64,000 nucleotides of DNA from Hexactinellida sp. DTS-2022. Its lineage: Eukaryota; Porifera; Hexactinellida. Position 1 is the first letter of the stretch. Each line of letters begins with the position of its first letter. Both the position numbers and the translations under genes were made by a program. The stretch spans positions 2,542,001-2,606,000 of the forward strand of contig JAPNXP010000013.1 in NCBI GenBank assembly GCA_028753945.1, in the 5' to 3' direction. Below are positions 44,801-54,693 of this stretch, piece after piece. A model generated the notes under the pieces. That model did not search any database and was not told the DNA's origin. It saw nothing but the letters and a program-made list of their open reading frames with translations.

Positions 44801-44920
44801 ATCCAAAATTGCAGCTGTGCCGACAGCATGTTCCTTTGGAGGCACTATCAATATACCACCAGCAAAATATAGTGCCACCAAAGGGACATGCTGTCGGCAC
44901 AGCTGCAATTTTGGATTTTT
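44801..44920. repeat. Long hairpin, unit D
   Basis: Same hairpin, but both arms have lost the same base pair: gcagctgtgcc and ggcacagctgc against gcagcctgtgcc and ggcacaggctgc in unit A. The 3' arm also has gctgtcgg, which pairs fully with ccgacagc. Confidence 0.85.
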
Positions 44921-45082
44921 TATTTGATGATCACATTCCACTACCATACATGTGTATGAAATGTACACTAAACAGCCAAAATATTTGAACAACAGAAATT
45001 GTAATGCATACACAATATTCGTTTGGTAACTTATTAACGGCTGTTTAAACTACTCTGAAATTACTATAAATATCTTATTATA

Positions 45083-45148
45083 CAGACCCGGACAAAAGTA
45101 TTCGACCACCCAACATTTTCCCATTGAAAATAATACTATATATAGTAG
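45083..45148. mobile_element. Tc1-like MITE fragment
   Basis: tacagacccggacaaaag to ttttcccattgaaaat matches the left 65 bp of the MITE at 36404. Confidence 0.7.
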
Positions 45149-45265
45149 GCCTGTTTCGTACGATTACAATCCACTGTACGATTACCAACCATCCTACGAT
45201 TACTATCCGTCGTACGATTACTATCCAAAGACAGACAGTTATATCATAGTGTAGAAAATGTTAGG

Positions 45266-45954
45266 TCTGTTGTATGCCCGAATGATTCGCATGCTAGAAT
45301 GACACAAACCAAGGATATTCACTATCTATGCTAGAATTTTGATAGAATTGAATTATAACAATATAACTATGGTTATTGAAAGGAATCTTACTGTATGTAT
45401 GCCTTAATCTAGTAAATCTACAAGCACAGGAATATTAATTAGAACAGTATTCTACCAAACAATTTAAATACCAAATAATCGGTGTTAATACATATCTTAA
45501 TGTCTTAATTTTAAACATACTTTTTGCTTTTTCTATCAGCGAATATTGGTTTTAAAATAATGGAATCAAATACGAAATATTAGAACTCATTAAAAACAAG
45601 TAGTACCTGTAATGCTATTTTAAAATCTAAAGATAAAGAAGCCATATCAAAAAGTGAAATGTAATTGTCTGAATGAACTGAGAAACCTGTGAAGTTCTAA
45701 CAGTCATTAGATCAGCGATTCCCAACCTTTTTCAATCGTGGACCCCCTATAGTCATTCTGTGGACCCCCTCCCATTGACCGTAATACATCCTGTGGACCC
45801 CCTACAGACATCCGTGGACCCCTAAGGGGTCCATGGACCCCAGGTTGGGAACCACTGCATTAGATGATTAGTAGAGCGTGTCATTCTAGCATAGATAGTG
45901 AATATCCATGGTTTGTGTCATTCTAGCATGCGAGTCATTCTGGCATACAACAGG
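45266..45954. mobile_element. MITE with ~70-bp inverted repeats
   Basis: Left CTGTTGTATGCCCGAATGAT and right atcattcgggcatacaacag-like end are inverted over about 70 bp (45266-45338 and 45876-45954), including gcatgctagaatgacacaaacc. The target duplication is not clear. A hAT MITE is nested at 45713-45857. Confidence 0.7.
45713..45857. mobile_element. hAT MITE
   Basis: 145 bp, ends CAGCGATTCCCAACC and GGTTGGGAACCACTG, with an exact 8-bp duplication cattagat (45705-45712 and 45858-45865). Confidence 0.9.
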
Positions 45955-46259
45955 TCATACTCATACTCAGTGTTACTCACTTAGAACACAAATATCGTTT
46001 ACTTATTCATTCAATAACGTCGTGAGCATTATTTCAATAAACAAAATACTTATTTACTTAACATGTACATTGTTAAAATATGTCATATGTTTAGTGCCGA
46101 TGGCGAATGTGATAAGTGCCGATGGCGCATGTATGTGTTGAGTACTTATAAAGATCTGAGATATGTGGATCTAGAAGCTACGAATTATATTTGCATTGTA
46201 TTTTAATTTATTTATTGGAACGTCTTCGCATTTCCTTTTAAAATGAACAGTGAGTAATA

Positions 46260-46506
46260 CCGTATTTATTCGAATATTAGCCTCTATTCGAATAATCGCC
46301 TACCTCCAATAATCGCCCCCCTAAAGTAGCAAATAAAAATTTATTACTGCTACCCGGAGTAAACATTTCTATCTAATATAACTCACAATACGATTATCAT
46401 AAATAAATTGTAATAAAATGTGATATTCTAGAAAATTGCTCAAAATTATTGGTCCAAAAATGGAGTAAAACAATAATCGCCTAGGCTACTATTCGAGTAA
46501 ATACGG
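46260..46506. mobile_element. MITE with CCGTATTTATTCG ends
   Basis: 247 bp, ends CCGTATTTATTCGAATA and tattcgagtaaatacgg, TA on both sides. Fits a Tc1/mariner-type MITE. Confidence 0.75.
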
Positions 46507-46560
46507 TACTCTTACATCTTAAGTATTCTATCAACTGAAGAATATCCGTTGTATTTTAAC

Positions 46561-47128
46561 TAGGGCATTAGGATCGAACGATCAATGATTGCGCGATCAC
46601 GAAGCGATCCTTTTTTGACGATCGAAGCAGGATCGTCGATCGTATTTTACAGAATCATCGAAATGGAGATCTCGATCATTTTTTTGCATAAAATTTCGAT
46701 CTTACATTCCGATCTTTTAGAAAAGGTCCCATTAAATTCATTAATAATATAGCATTATTAATGAATTCGGTGGCTTAAGAAAGACTTTTGGTGGCTAAGG
46801 CCACCAAACCATCTAATTTGTTTGACACTTATGTATTTACTTTGAATATGATTATTAATTCAATTTATCCATAAACAGGCCCGTTTCAAGGTATAAATAT
46901 TTTTCATGTTGTTGAAAATCTAACTTCACTGTTTCTAAAAGTTGGTCAAGTTGAAACCTGAGCATCCTGAATAGTTACTATGGCAAATAAGAAATGATAG
47001 CAAAAATGATCGGGATCGAATCGGCGATCATTTGTAAAAATGCGATCGGGATCGAGATCGCGATACTATTTAAAGTGAAGATCGGGATCGAGATCGCGTC
47101 TATTTTTTGGCGATCGACTAATGCCCTA
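46561..47128. mobile_element. GATCG-rich hAT MITE
   Basis: 568 bp, ends TAGGGCATTAGGATCG and CGATCGACTAATGCCCTA, with an exact 8-bp duplication attttaac (46553-46560 and 47129-47136). Both subterminal regions are packed with gatcg/cgatc motifs, probably transposase-binding sites. Confidence 0.9.
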
Positions 47129-47136
47129 ATTTTAAC

Positions 47137-47715
47137 CAACTCAAAAAGCAAAGCCAGTGCCACTATAGGACAAATTTCGGCTCAGGTTTGTGAAAATAAA
47201 CCTTTCAAGGTAAGCAGTTTAAAAATTATTATTACACTATCTTTGAACTACGTATACTCAACTAATTTGTAAATATACTCCTATTTTCTGGTGCCAAGTG
47301 TAGATCTGTTCGCATATATGCAACCCAAAGAGGCAAATATACAAACAAAAAAGTTCACTTTCACTCAAGGTTACTAATAGACGAACAACAATAAAATTAA
47401 TTGGAACTATTTTGTAAAAAAGATCTAGGAAAGATCTAGTTTATATTGTCATTAGAAAGTTGATTAGATTTGGATTTCTTTTTTTTACTTGAGTATTTTT
47501 GGGAATTTCCCATAAGTTTATAGTATTTTACTTTTATTGAGAATAATCTTATTTCTAGACCGTCTACAGAACTGTAGAATGTTTTAAAAACAGTCTATGA
47601 TATTTCGTAATAGCTTCTATTGTTGGTTAGTACATTATTATACTGAATTTACTAATTATGTCCCTAAATACTAATTGTGTCCCTAAATGTGCGATTGAGA
47701 GACACTTTCTAGCGG
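47137..47715. other. Intergenic, nothing recognised
   Basis: AT-rich. Contains one tagaccgtctac motif like those at 26700-26915. No gene. Confidence 0.4.
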
Positions 47716-47717
47716 TG

Positions 47718-48182
47718 TACATATTTGTTTTTATATTCCGAGTTGATTGAAGAAAGTGGACAGTTTCCAAATGTGATTTTTGGCATATAGGGGTAACTTT
47801 TGGCACCCGCCAACAAGTTGAGGTTTCTACTCAAAATTTCTCATACCAGGACAAGTTATGACGTCATTGTCACATTTCGAGAACCCTGAAAATTCACTTA
47901 ATCGCACATAATTCGTGCCCTTTAAGAGATAAAATCTGAAAATTTAATAGAACATGTACATTAATGATGCGGACACGTTGGTCACACCAGATTGCCAATA
48001 TGCTAACTCATTATCACATGATGACGTAAGCATTAAAATTTCACATTGTTAAATTTGACTATTTAGGCCTATTTTCGCTTTATAATCAATGTTAGAGGTG
48101 TATATACCACACATCAACCGCGAAGCGGTTGGTGTGTGGTTGTGTTTTGCCGCGAAGCGACCTAGCAAGCGAAGCGCGCTAG
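47718..48182 (+). mobile_element. Helitron, 5'-truncated
   Basis: Family body from gtacatatttgtttttatattc to the 3' hairpin and GCGCTAG before T at 48183. The TC 5' end is missing. It directly abuts the terminus of the next transposon. Confidence 0.75.
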
Positions 48183-48647
48183 TACGGCTAAATATCTCAC
48201 CGAGAAGGCCATGAAACGTGAAGGCAAGTTTCTAAATTCATTCTCAGCTAAACTATGCCTCCTATTGTTATTATTTGCATTGTATACAGTGTTCCCTCTA
48301 AGCCAATTTTTGGACCGGCCGGCCGGTCAAAACTGGATTTAGCCTGCCAGATGGCTGGTCAAATCGATTTTGAGGCCGATCAGCACACCATCCGGCAGGT
48401 TGTTAAAGAAAACACCATTCCGATATAGTTCAGCAAGCTCATATAAAAATGATTTCACACATCTAGGTAACCAATAAATTCTTCTCGACTGTTATTTGGA
48501 TTCAGTGTTCAATAATATGATAACATTATTTAACAACTGGACAACTCAATTAAAATATAAATGGGTATCTTTCCTAAACTTATACAACAAAATATTAATT
48601 AAACTAAATTTCCAGTCTTAATTATTTAGTTTGTTAATAATTCATTA

Positions 48648-50654
48648 ATGGGCAAGGTTACCAACTGGGTTAAAGAATTTGCAGCGTGGCTGGAGGTGAG
48701 AAAGATTGGTGGAACCATTGAGTATCACTGTAAATTATGCGCTGAAAGGGGAACTACTCTCATCTGGAAGGATTGGCGCGTGTGCACAGGGAATACTAAG
48801 AAAGAGAGATTCAATGAACACACCACGAACAAGCATACATCTCAATTGTCGATTGAATACACTTGCGAGAGGAACAGAGGTCGTCTACAAAAGAAAAAGG
48901 ATGATCATGAGCACGAGATTCATAAGAGCGTAGTTCCTCTTGTTAATATCGTGGCGCTTTGTATGACTGAAGAGCTGGCATTGATGAAAGTCAACCCAAT
49001 AGCTGAACTACTAGAGAAACACGAAGTTCATATTACACCTTTCTGGAGAGGGAAGAATTATCCTTTAGTTTTCGTCCGTTCTGGCGCGACTTTACAGTTT
49101 GAGGAAGTTCGTGAATTCGCGAAAGGTCCATTTGGACTTACCGTGGATGAGACCACCGACATTGCTGTTCAGAAGCAGATGATCGTATACGCTAAGGCCA
49201 AGCCTGCTGTAAGGTTTTTGGGTCTCATCAACATTGAGTCTGGATCAAGTCAGGGATTGCTTGAAGCCACTGTGAAACTCGTTGAAGATCGTGGGATAAA
49301 CATCTGCAACGTTACTTGTTTCAGCAGCGATGGTGCTTCCACCATGGTAGGAGCCAAACGAGGACTTAGGACTCGCCTGAACAAGTACATTTATAGCAAA
49401 CTTCATTTGGAATTTGATGAAAAATGCTGTCTGTTTTTCAGTGTTCACTGCGTCTGTCATAGAGTGAACCTTTCTGTCGACGATGTATTTAGGAAAGAGG
49501 GGGTGGAGCGACGAGTCTCGGAGCTTGCTGATAAGATTGAAATTGTGGGGAAGTACTGTTACAATTTCTTTTCCAGAAGTTCCGAGAGAAGGCGTGAGTA
49601 CAAGAAGCTCATCAGTACGTTTTCCAAGATTACTCTTCCTAGCAGTTGGTGTGACACGAGGTGGTTGAGTCGTTTCTCTGCAGTGTCGTGTGTTGTGGAC
49701 AATGCTAAAGCAATAGTAGAATGGGCATCCAGCACCGCAACCAAGTACTCTCATGAAGCGCAGTTCGTATTCTCGTCTCTAACAGACGAAGTTTTCATGC
49801 GCGATATGAAAGTGACGAGACAGGCTTTGCGAGTGCTTTACAGACTGTCTATTCGTCTTCAGTATAACTCTCAGTCTCCTTGGCAGTCTTATCTAATCAT
49901 CCAGCGTGCGGTGGGCTTGATGGAGGATGTTGAAGAGGAGTCGGAAGGTGCTGGACAGGCACTCTCCAAAGAACTCAAGTTAAGAACGGAAAGGCGTTTT
50001 CCGCCTGAAGAAGGCAAACTCTATGCTATTTACGATTTTCGTATTTTGAAAAACTCTGATGGGTCGGAACAGCATCATTTCCCAAGGAACTAATAGAGGA
50101 AAGTTTAAAGCATCACCTCTCCACGTTTTACCGGTTCTACAAAGATTTTGGGATTTTTTTCTCTTGTTCTTAAGATCTTGTCGCGTATTCACAGACACCT
50201 TTGTCGTGACGCCCACCCCCGAGACCTCTACGATTTATTCAATGTGGCTACAACGCTGACTCTCGAAGAGACAGATCAAAAAGTTATCGACGTTTTCGTC
50301 AGCATCCTTAGCTCTTTCTCTTCGGACAGTGCTGTTGCGGAACGCGGATTCAGTGCGCTAAACAGGATTCGAACAAAAACGAGAAATCGTCTATGCGGTG
50401 ACAACCTGGAGGCTGTAATATCCATGCGTCTGAATCCGTTGCCGTCAAGTTCCGACATTGTGACCGACTGGAAGGCGTCGAAGGAGAGGAGACGTCGACA
50501 GGTAGCTAGCAAGCCAAAGACAGACAATCGCCACAATTTTCACGAGATGTCCATTGCTGAGTTGAACGAGCTCGATGACGAAGAATATAGTGAAGAACTA
50601 CGAGAAAATGAAGATAATTTGCTAATATACTCAGTAAACATTTTCAGAATATAG
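48648..50654 (+). pseudogene. hAT transposase (ZNF862/Zaphod-like), one break
   Basis: The first stretch, 48648-50093 (481 aa), starts with a zinc-finger-like region (YHCKLC ... FNEHTTNKHT). It then has LTVDETTD (first catalytic Asp), CFSSDGASTMVGAKRG (second Asp) and SVHCVCHRVNL (the hAT C-x2-H), followed by DTRWLSR. The second stretch, 50148-50654, contains the hATC dimerisation region FSSDSAVAERGFSALNRIRTK with the catalytic Glu, and RNRLCGDNLEAVISMRL. A stop at 50091-50093 with a frame change separates them; otherwise all hAT hallmarks are present. hAT transposases cut and paste elements with 8-bp duplications, so a close relative could have mobilised the hAT MITEs here. Confidence 0.8.
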
Positions 50655-50659
50655 AATGA

Positions 50660-51010
50660 GAATGAATATATATATAAACCAGCAATTATATTCGTTTTAT
50701 GGGCGAAAATATTAAGTTGTAACTCGGATAATATTTGTATTTTAGCATGTGGTTGCTTTATAATTTAAAAAAATTATATTGTTGCCATTTTCTGTTTTAG
50801 TAGCCTTTGGGTATGAAATATGTCCCTATTTAGTATTCCTGTTATAAATTCTAAGAAAGTAGCAAGAAAATGAAATTTATGACATTTGAAATTTTAAAAA
50901 TTTTACTATAGATTGTCACCGCCACCATGAAATGGCGCCTAAACATCTTAACCACAAATCTCAGATTCTCAAAAGTGGTTCCATTCGACTCGCGATGGTT
51001 GATTACCCCA
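50660..51010. other. 3' non-coding part of the hAT-bearing element
   Basis: AT-rich sequence between the end of the hAT gene and the right inverted repeat. No AATAAA signal was noted and nothing else recognised. Confidence 0.4.
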
Positions 51011-51149
51011 TATACAGTGCAAATAGTAACAATATGAGGCATAGTTTAACTTAGAATGAAAATTAGAAACTGGCCTTCTCGTTTCGTGGCCTTCTCGGTG
51101 ACATATTTAGCCGTATATTAAGTAGGCCATGAACCAAGACGGATATATC

Positions 51150-51292
51150 GAAGTACCTGCTTATAACGAAGTCATTCAATGGTCCTAAGATCCTTCTATC
51201 TTATTACATTATTATAACTTCGGTTACAACGAAATGAATATAACGAAATTCCGCTTATAACCAAGTAATTTAAAATACTTATAGCCTCTAAG
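51150..51292 (-). mobile_element. Pogo-like MITE fragment
   Basis: ttataacgaagtcattcaatgg to gaaattccgcttataac matches the interior of 5453-5842 in reverse. Ends missing. Confidence 0.55.
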
Positions 51293-51639
51293 CTATAATT
51301 ATTATATCAAATTCTAATTTAGATTGAAACAATTGAAGACACTACAACTTGGATCTTCGGGATTGAGAAGCAAACTTGTATAGACGAATCGAACGGCTTT
51401 AAGGTTAGCGGTTTTATAATAGATACATTTACCTACAATCCCAAGCGCCATTCACAACTAGACATTCCCGGTAATTGTGTTCATATTTATGCATGGATTT
51501 GAATATCCGGAAGGCTAAAAAGTGAAATAAGTATCGTTCACCATTATTTCACCTTTCCAAGTAAATGAAAGGTTAACAAATTCTAATATTAGCATCAAAA
51601 TAATTAGTTAAGAATTACCCTTTAGATAAAATTTTCGGA

Positions 51640-52230
51640 AGTTCGGAAGAAGGGAGAATATCTATCTGATTTTCATGAAGAATTAGAAGCACAGTCCTCT
51701 AAGAAAAGTGTTTACGTACCTGACACATTCGTTTATGATTTGTTAAAGGATGCTACAGCTGGATCAAAGGTAAGAACAGAGCTATAATTTACCTTACCCA
51801 CTATTTTTGGAGGATTTTTATTCAACTACCAACTATTTTATAGGAGGGAAGTTCTCTATACTCTAATGGAATATTCATGACAACAGTTTCCAGAATTAGG
51901 AGCATCACGTTCCTATGATTATGTTATTAAAGTTTTGTATGGAGTGGTAAGTGTAATCCATCAGTGCTGGTATATAAGTTGTTAGCAGCCGTGTGAGCTG
52001 AGCTGTTAACAGCCTCCTTCTGGTTGTTAACGACTGTCAGATGTTTCCAGCCCTGGATATAATAAATTCAAAATATCAGAGATTAGTTTGCACAGAAGTA
52101 AATGATGAGTTAATAATGTTCTCATTTAGGCAATGAAGTATATAGGAATGAAGTCACTTTACGCACCGTTAGATGATTCTCTTTTTGATTTGTTTCACCT
52201 TTCGACCGATACCCCATCATTTAATATCCC
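51640..52230 (+). other. Possible small exons upstream of OTU gene
   Basis: About 51650-51770 is open as YLSDFHEELEAQSSKKSVYV and ends at a donor-like aaag|gtaaga. About 51843-51948 lies between a tttatag acceptor and a gtaagt donor, but contains a stop in its most plausible frame. A ctcatttag acceptor is at about 52130. They suggest an old multi-exon gene, possibly the 5' part of the OTU gene. Confidence 0.3.
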
Positions 52231-52969
52231 TCTATTCAATGGAAAAAGATAAAAGTATCATGTTGGGAATTGAATATCAAGCAGAAATTGAACAAGACGC
52301 AAGCCTAAATAGACAGAGTTTAAAGACTTACCAACCTTGGAGGTATATTGATAACCAAGGTGATTGTAGTTGTCTCTTTAGGTGTTTTTCAAAAATACTT
52401 ACGGGCAGTGAGAAGCATCACCTCAAGTTGCGAGGAGAGATATGCGGTTATAAGGTCACACAAGGACGCAACACTACAGGTTGGTACTTTCAACAGGTTC
52501 AATCAACTACACCTTCAAAATACTTGAGAGCAAGTGGCATGTTAATGAAAACGATTTGGGGTGTTGATGTCGAATTGATGGCTCTATCCACATTGCTGAA
52601 GACGGAAATATTTGTTGCAATCGTTTTACTTAACAGAGGATACTCTTATACTTGAAATAAGGTGGTCACGTACAGGGCTGGCGGAAGAGGGGCGGCCTGG
52701 GCCGCCCCACTTTTTCTGTGATTTTTTGGTACTTTAAAATTATGCGGGTGTGGTTCGTGATTCTATTATACAAGGCCGCTCCACCTCTCACGAGCTTCCG
52801 CCTTCCATGCTCACGTATCAGAGCTTGTAATGACACACAATCAACGAGCTGTATATATATTTCAAACTTTAAGGAGTATTTTGAACCTGTGGGCAAAATG
52901 ATAAACAGCACGACTCTAACATATTTCCCTCTAATCCAGTGCGATCAAGTAGTATATTCAGTTGAATGA
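52173..52969 (+). pseudogene. OTU-domain protein remnant
   Basis: WRYIDNQGDCSCLFRCFSK, then LTGSEKHHLKLRGEI matches the N-terminal part of OTU cysteine proteases (D-x2-C-LFR with Cys nucleophile). WGVDVELMALSTLLKTEIFV is the OTU middle motif. After a hAT MITE (52673-52809) the frame resumes as CIYISNFKEYFEPVGKMINS and ends at 52969. The usual C-terminal catalytic His is not evident (QCDQVVYSV), so activity is doubtful even before the insertion. OTU proteins remove ubiquitin, and OTU genes also occur as passengers in transposons. Confidence 0.65.
52673..52809. mobile_element. hAT MITE in OTU gene
   Basis: 137 bp, left CAGGGCTGGCGGAAG and right CTTCCGCCTTCCATG, with an 8-bp duplication gtcacgta/ctcacgta (one mismatch). 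Confidence 0.75.
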
Positions 52970-53398
52970 ATAATAAATTTCTTATATCAAATATGTTAAC
53001 TGGATATTGATAAAATTATATGTTGTTCACACGATCTTATAATCAAATGCATAAACAAATAAAATTATACACGAAGTAATGAATATCAATTTTCATGATA
53101 ATAATATTTGGGAAATTCGTGAAAAAGTTTGAGTCCCCGGTCCAAGCCTGTAGGGGGGTCCATTTCGACAAAACAAGTGGTTCCCAACGGGGGGGATTAT
53201 CGCTCTCAGAGGGGTGACTATTGAGGACACAGTTGAAGGGGGGCGATGTTGTTTTAAACACTATTTTAAACAATGTCTAATCCAAATTGTTATCTAGGAG
53301 GGTCTACCGAGACTTATATTGGGACTGAATTATCCGAGTCAAAATGTTACAATATATTAAACCACTATAAATGTTTCATTAGAACTGTTGCATGATAT
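52970..53398. other. Intergenic; one hAT-like end
   Basis: About 53170-53215 contains aagtggttcccaacggggggg, like a hAT CAGTGGTTCCCAAC end. No partner. No gene. Confidence 0.4.
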
Positions 53399-53785
53399 TT
53401 TGAGACGCGTGAGATTTTGAGACATACTATTAGCAAACCATGGATGTGCTATCAGAAATTATACAGTGATATTTTGAGACACTATAAAAGGAATTTTGGC
53501 TTATTTTTACATTTTATTATGAATTTAATTTAAGAATGAGACGCGTGAGATTTTGAGACATACTATTAGCAACCATGGATGTGCTATTAGAAATATACAG
53601 TGAGTTTTGAGACACTACTATAAAAGTAATTTGTACTTAATTAAGTTAGTTAATTAATTAATTTAACTTTTTTATTATGAATTTAAGATTCTAACAATTT
53701 TGAGACGATAGTATAGATAAACCAATGACATAGATGTGCTATTATATATATTGTTTTGAGACTCTGGTATATAACAATTTCTGAC
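53399..53785 (+). repeat. ttttgagac imperfect tandem repeat
   Basis: Two well-matched copies (about 53399-53500 and 53537-53625) sharing gagacgcgtgagattttgag, ccatggatgtgctat and ttttgagacacta, and a third, decayed copy at 53695-53785. ttttgagac occurs about eight times in total. Confidence 0.7.
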
Positions 53786-54109
53786 TTGATTACATGTTTT
53801 GAACTTCTCACTATATTCTATCTGGAATATGTATCCCTTTTAAATTAACTTAAATTACTGATAATTATAGCAAGTTAAACCAGTAGCCCAATTTCCAATG
53901 TATATCTGATTTGACTAGTTTTTCCTAATCTAATAATTTCCCAATTCTGTATATGGTTATAATACTACCAATTACAGGGACACAACTTTAATTAATTCAA
54001 AAACAAAAAGATAGAAATACTAAATTAATTAAATAAATACCTATACTAAACAAAAAATAATACATAAACTAAATAAAAAACTCAACAACTAATTAACTTA
54101 AACTAAAAT

Positions 54110-54290
54110 TCCCAAAACCCTTCCCTTCCTCCGCCACACTCTCCGTTTCATCGCCTCCCTCCTCCTCCCCCGTAACATCCTCCGTAACGTCAGGACATCT
54201 CCTTCCCCACACCACACCTCCACCTCCACCTCCCACGTCCTCTTCTCCTCCCATGCCTCCTCTCCTCTTCCCACTTCCGCTAAAACCACT
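54110..54290. repeat. Polypyrimidine tract
   Basis: Very C/T-rich on the plus strand (cctccctcctcctcccc, cctccacctccacctccc), strikingly GC-rich for this region. The reverse strand is open for 63 codons, but with low-complexity Glu/Arg/Val composition, so I do not call a gene. Confidence 0.6.
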
Positions 54291-54365
54291 GCATTATAAC
54301 GAAAATGTTAACAATTTATGAATTAAATTAGGTTGGTTGTTTCCTATTACTTATAGTTATGAATT

Positions 54366-54640
54366 TAGTAGCCAACATATGAAATTATAATACGCAGTAT
54401 AATTTACGTCAATAGCTAACACTACCTTACCTGATTACGTTAACAAAAATAATATAAACTAAATATTTTAAACTAAATTTGTTGTTAAGTTAGCTAAGTT
54501 TGTTACCTATGACTTAAAGTAAACTTTGTATAACCCACATACGAAAATTATAATACACAGTGTCAATTAGGTCAATTGCCAGCACTTACCTTATCTGATT
54601 TCGATTAACAAAATAATACAAACAAAATGTTAAAAGTACC
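54366..54640 (+). repeat. Direct duplication upstream of RAG1-like gene
   Basis: About 110 bp repeated (54366-54480 and 54532-54640): attataatacgcagt/attataatacacagt, then gtcaatagctaacact/gtcaattgccagcact and cttacctgatt/cttatctgatt. On the minus strand each copy contains a donor-like gtaag. Confidence 0.6.
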
Positions 54641-54693
54641 TCCTCCCAAAGCTCAACATTCTCCTCTGCAATTCCAGATAGCACATGGACTAG

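Larger units (their letters stand above)
40785..44920 (+). repeat. Tandem array of ~0.9-kb units ending in hairpins
   Basis: Four units: about 40785-42042, 42258-43165, 43167-44080 and 44081-44920. Units A-C start with actgtgccgactatac and an 18-bp palindrome actatactatagtatagt; unit D lacks that start. Shared landmarks are ccgtagacggtgccctgg, gcacctggggtcacgat, tttgtctggtccataactca and attctgcgtctg. Each unit ends in a hairpin of about 120 bp. No coding. Unit B's hairpin joins unit C's start with no spacer. Unknown family, either a tandemly amplified element or a satellite in formation. Confidence 0.7.
48183..51115 (+). mobile_element. Transposon with ~105-bp TIRs carrying a hAT gene
   Basis: Inverted repeats at 48183-48288 and 51011-51115 (TACGGCTAAATATCTCACCG and its counterpart), about 80-90% identical, next to TA on both sides. 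Between them lies a hAT-type transposase gene. At 48287 a motif CAGTGTTCCCTCTAAG typical of some hAT ends follows the left repeat, so a hAT element may have entered an older inverted-repeat element. No 8-bp duplication was found. Confidence 0.6.

Noticed and set aside
41896-45013. Short frames on both strands such as QHVPLEALS
   Set aside because: They read through the hairpin stems of the tandem array; the same peptide on both strands is explained by the palindrome.
45151-45230. gtacgattac direct repeats as a regulatory array
   Set aside because: Only four imperfect copies in 80 bp, with no gene nearby to regulate; more likely part of a decayed element.
54098-54289. 63-codon Glu/Arg-rich frame on the minus strand
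   Set aside because: It is the complement of a polypyrimidine tract with low-complexity composition and no known motif.
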